This document shows positions 40,574-40,633 of a stretch of DNA of 40,633 nt, in pieces. Made by a program: the position numbers and the translations under genes. Below the pieces are notes generated by a model. The model did not search any database, was not told where the DNA came from, and saw only the letters and a list, made by a program, of their open reading frames with translations. Source of the DNA: Candidatus Butyricicoccus avicola (GTDB taxonomy: Bacteria; Bacillota; Clostridia; Oscillospirales; Butyricicoccaceae). Positions within the stretch are counted from its first letter, which is position 1. The number at the start of each line of letters is the position of its first letter. Location: contig DWWZ01000028.1 in NCBI GenBank assembly GCA_019119435.1, positions 1-40,633 on the forward strand, in the 5' to 3' direction.

Positions 40574-40633
40574 TTACCGGGAATACTTGATGAGCCGCTG
40601 GCTCTCCTTATCAAAGACATTCATCTTATGCGG
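40574..40633 (-). CDS. 3' end of an upstream gene (probably ABC transporter component)
   Basis: Nineteen codons and a TAA stop (40574-40576) continue past the right edge. The peptide ends NVFDKESQRLIKYSR, a basic tail as at the end of permeases or ATPases. It is 59 nt upstream of the binding-protein start on the same strand. Identity is inferred from position only. Confidence 0.55.
   Translation of the reverse strand, partial: PHKMNVFDKESQRLIKYSR

Noticed and set aside
1-40633. CRISPR arrays, insertion sequences, prophage or rRNA
   Set aside because: No regularly spaced repeats, transposase or integrase genes, phage structural genes or rRNA sequence were seen.

Overview
The window is GC-rich (roughly 60% by eye), with AGGAGG-type ribosome binding sites, sigma-A-like promoters that often carry an extended -10 (TGn), and strong intrinsic terminators. 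Gene content (arg cluster with a bifunctional ArgJ, single-chain glycyl-tRNA synthetase, CotJC-like manganese catalase, OPT transporter, AGCS symporter, LacI and ArsR regulators) points to a Gram-positive anaerobe of the Bacillota, class Clostridia. An Oscillospirales/Butyricicoccaceae-type gut bacterium is my best guess, but that is inference. No phage, insertion sequence, CRISPR array or rRNA was seen.

Layout: (1) 1-4018, arginine biosynthesis argJ(partial)-argB-argD-argF on +. (2) 4092-10623, housekeeping genes: a SAM methyltransferase, an alanine/glycine:cation symporter, a manganese catalase family protein, glyQS, tRNA-Pro(UGG), an SGNH hydrolase and a conserved protein of unknown function. 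(3) 10753-18591, an eight-gene minus-strand operon larE-larB-larC followed by a complete nickel/peptide-type ABC importer: cofactor synthesis and metal supply for the nickel-pincer nucleotide. It is preceded by a MerR-type promoter (19-bp spacer holding a perfect dyad) and a leader of about 200 nt with an attenuator. (4) 19037-24255, a large Upf1-like SF1 helicase, a rhodanese and a PepD dipeptidase. (5) 24428-27129, an OPT oligopeptide transporter followed by a PqqD-like (RRE-fold) protein and a membrane-anchored winged-helix-like protein. (6) 27270-30640, a MacB/FtsX-type ABC pair. (7) 30716-34909, a nucleotidyltransferase, a zinc/cadmium-type efflux module (ArsR repressor, free-standing HMA protein, P1B ATPase) with SmtB-like operators, and a Crp/Fnr regulator. 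(8) 35272-40633, a minus-strand operon with an ABC permease end, a solute-binding lipoprotein, a small membrane protein, a LacI regulator and three predicted phosphoesterases (EEP, HAD-like, PHP), which I read as a possible organophosphate uptake-and-cleavage cassette.

The most noteworthy observations are the candidate riboswitch or attenuator plus MerR-type promoter controlling the lar-nik operon, the LacI/phosphoesterase/ABC operon at the right end, the OPT-PqqD-wHTH trio without any visible RiPP precursor or radical SAM enzyme, and the ArsR-type operator placed between the HMA gene and its ATPase. Everything here comes from reading the sequence; no database search was run.
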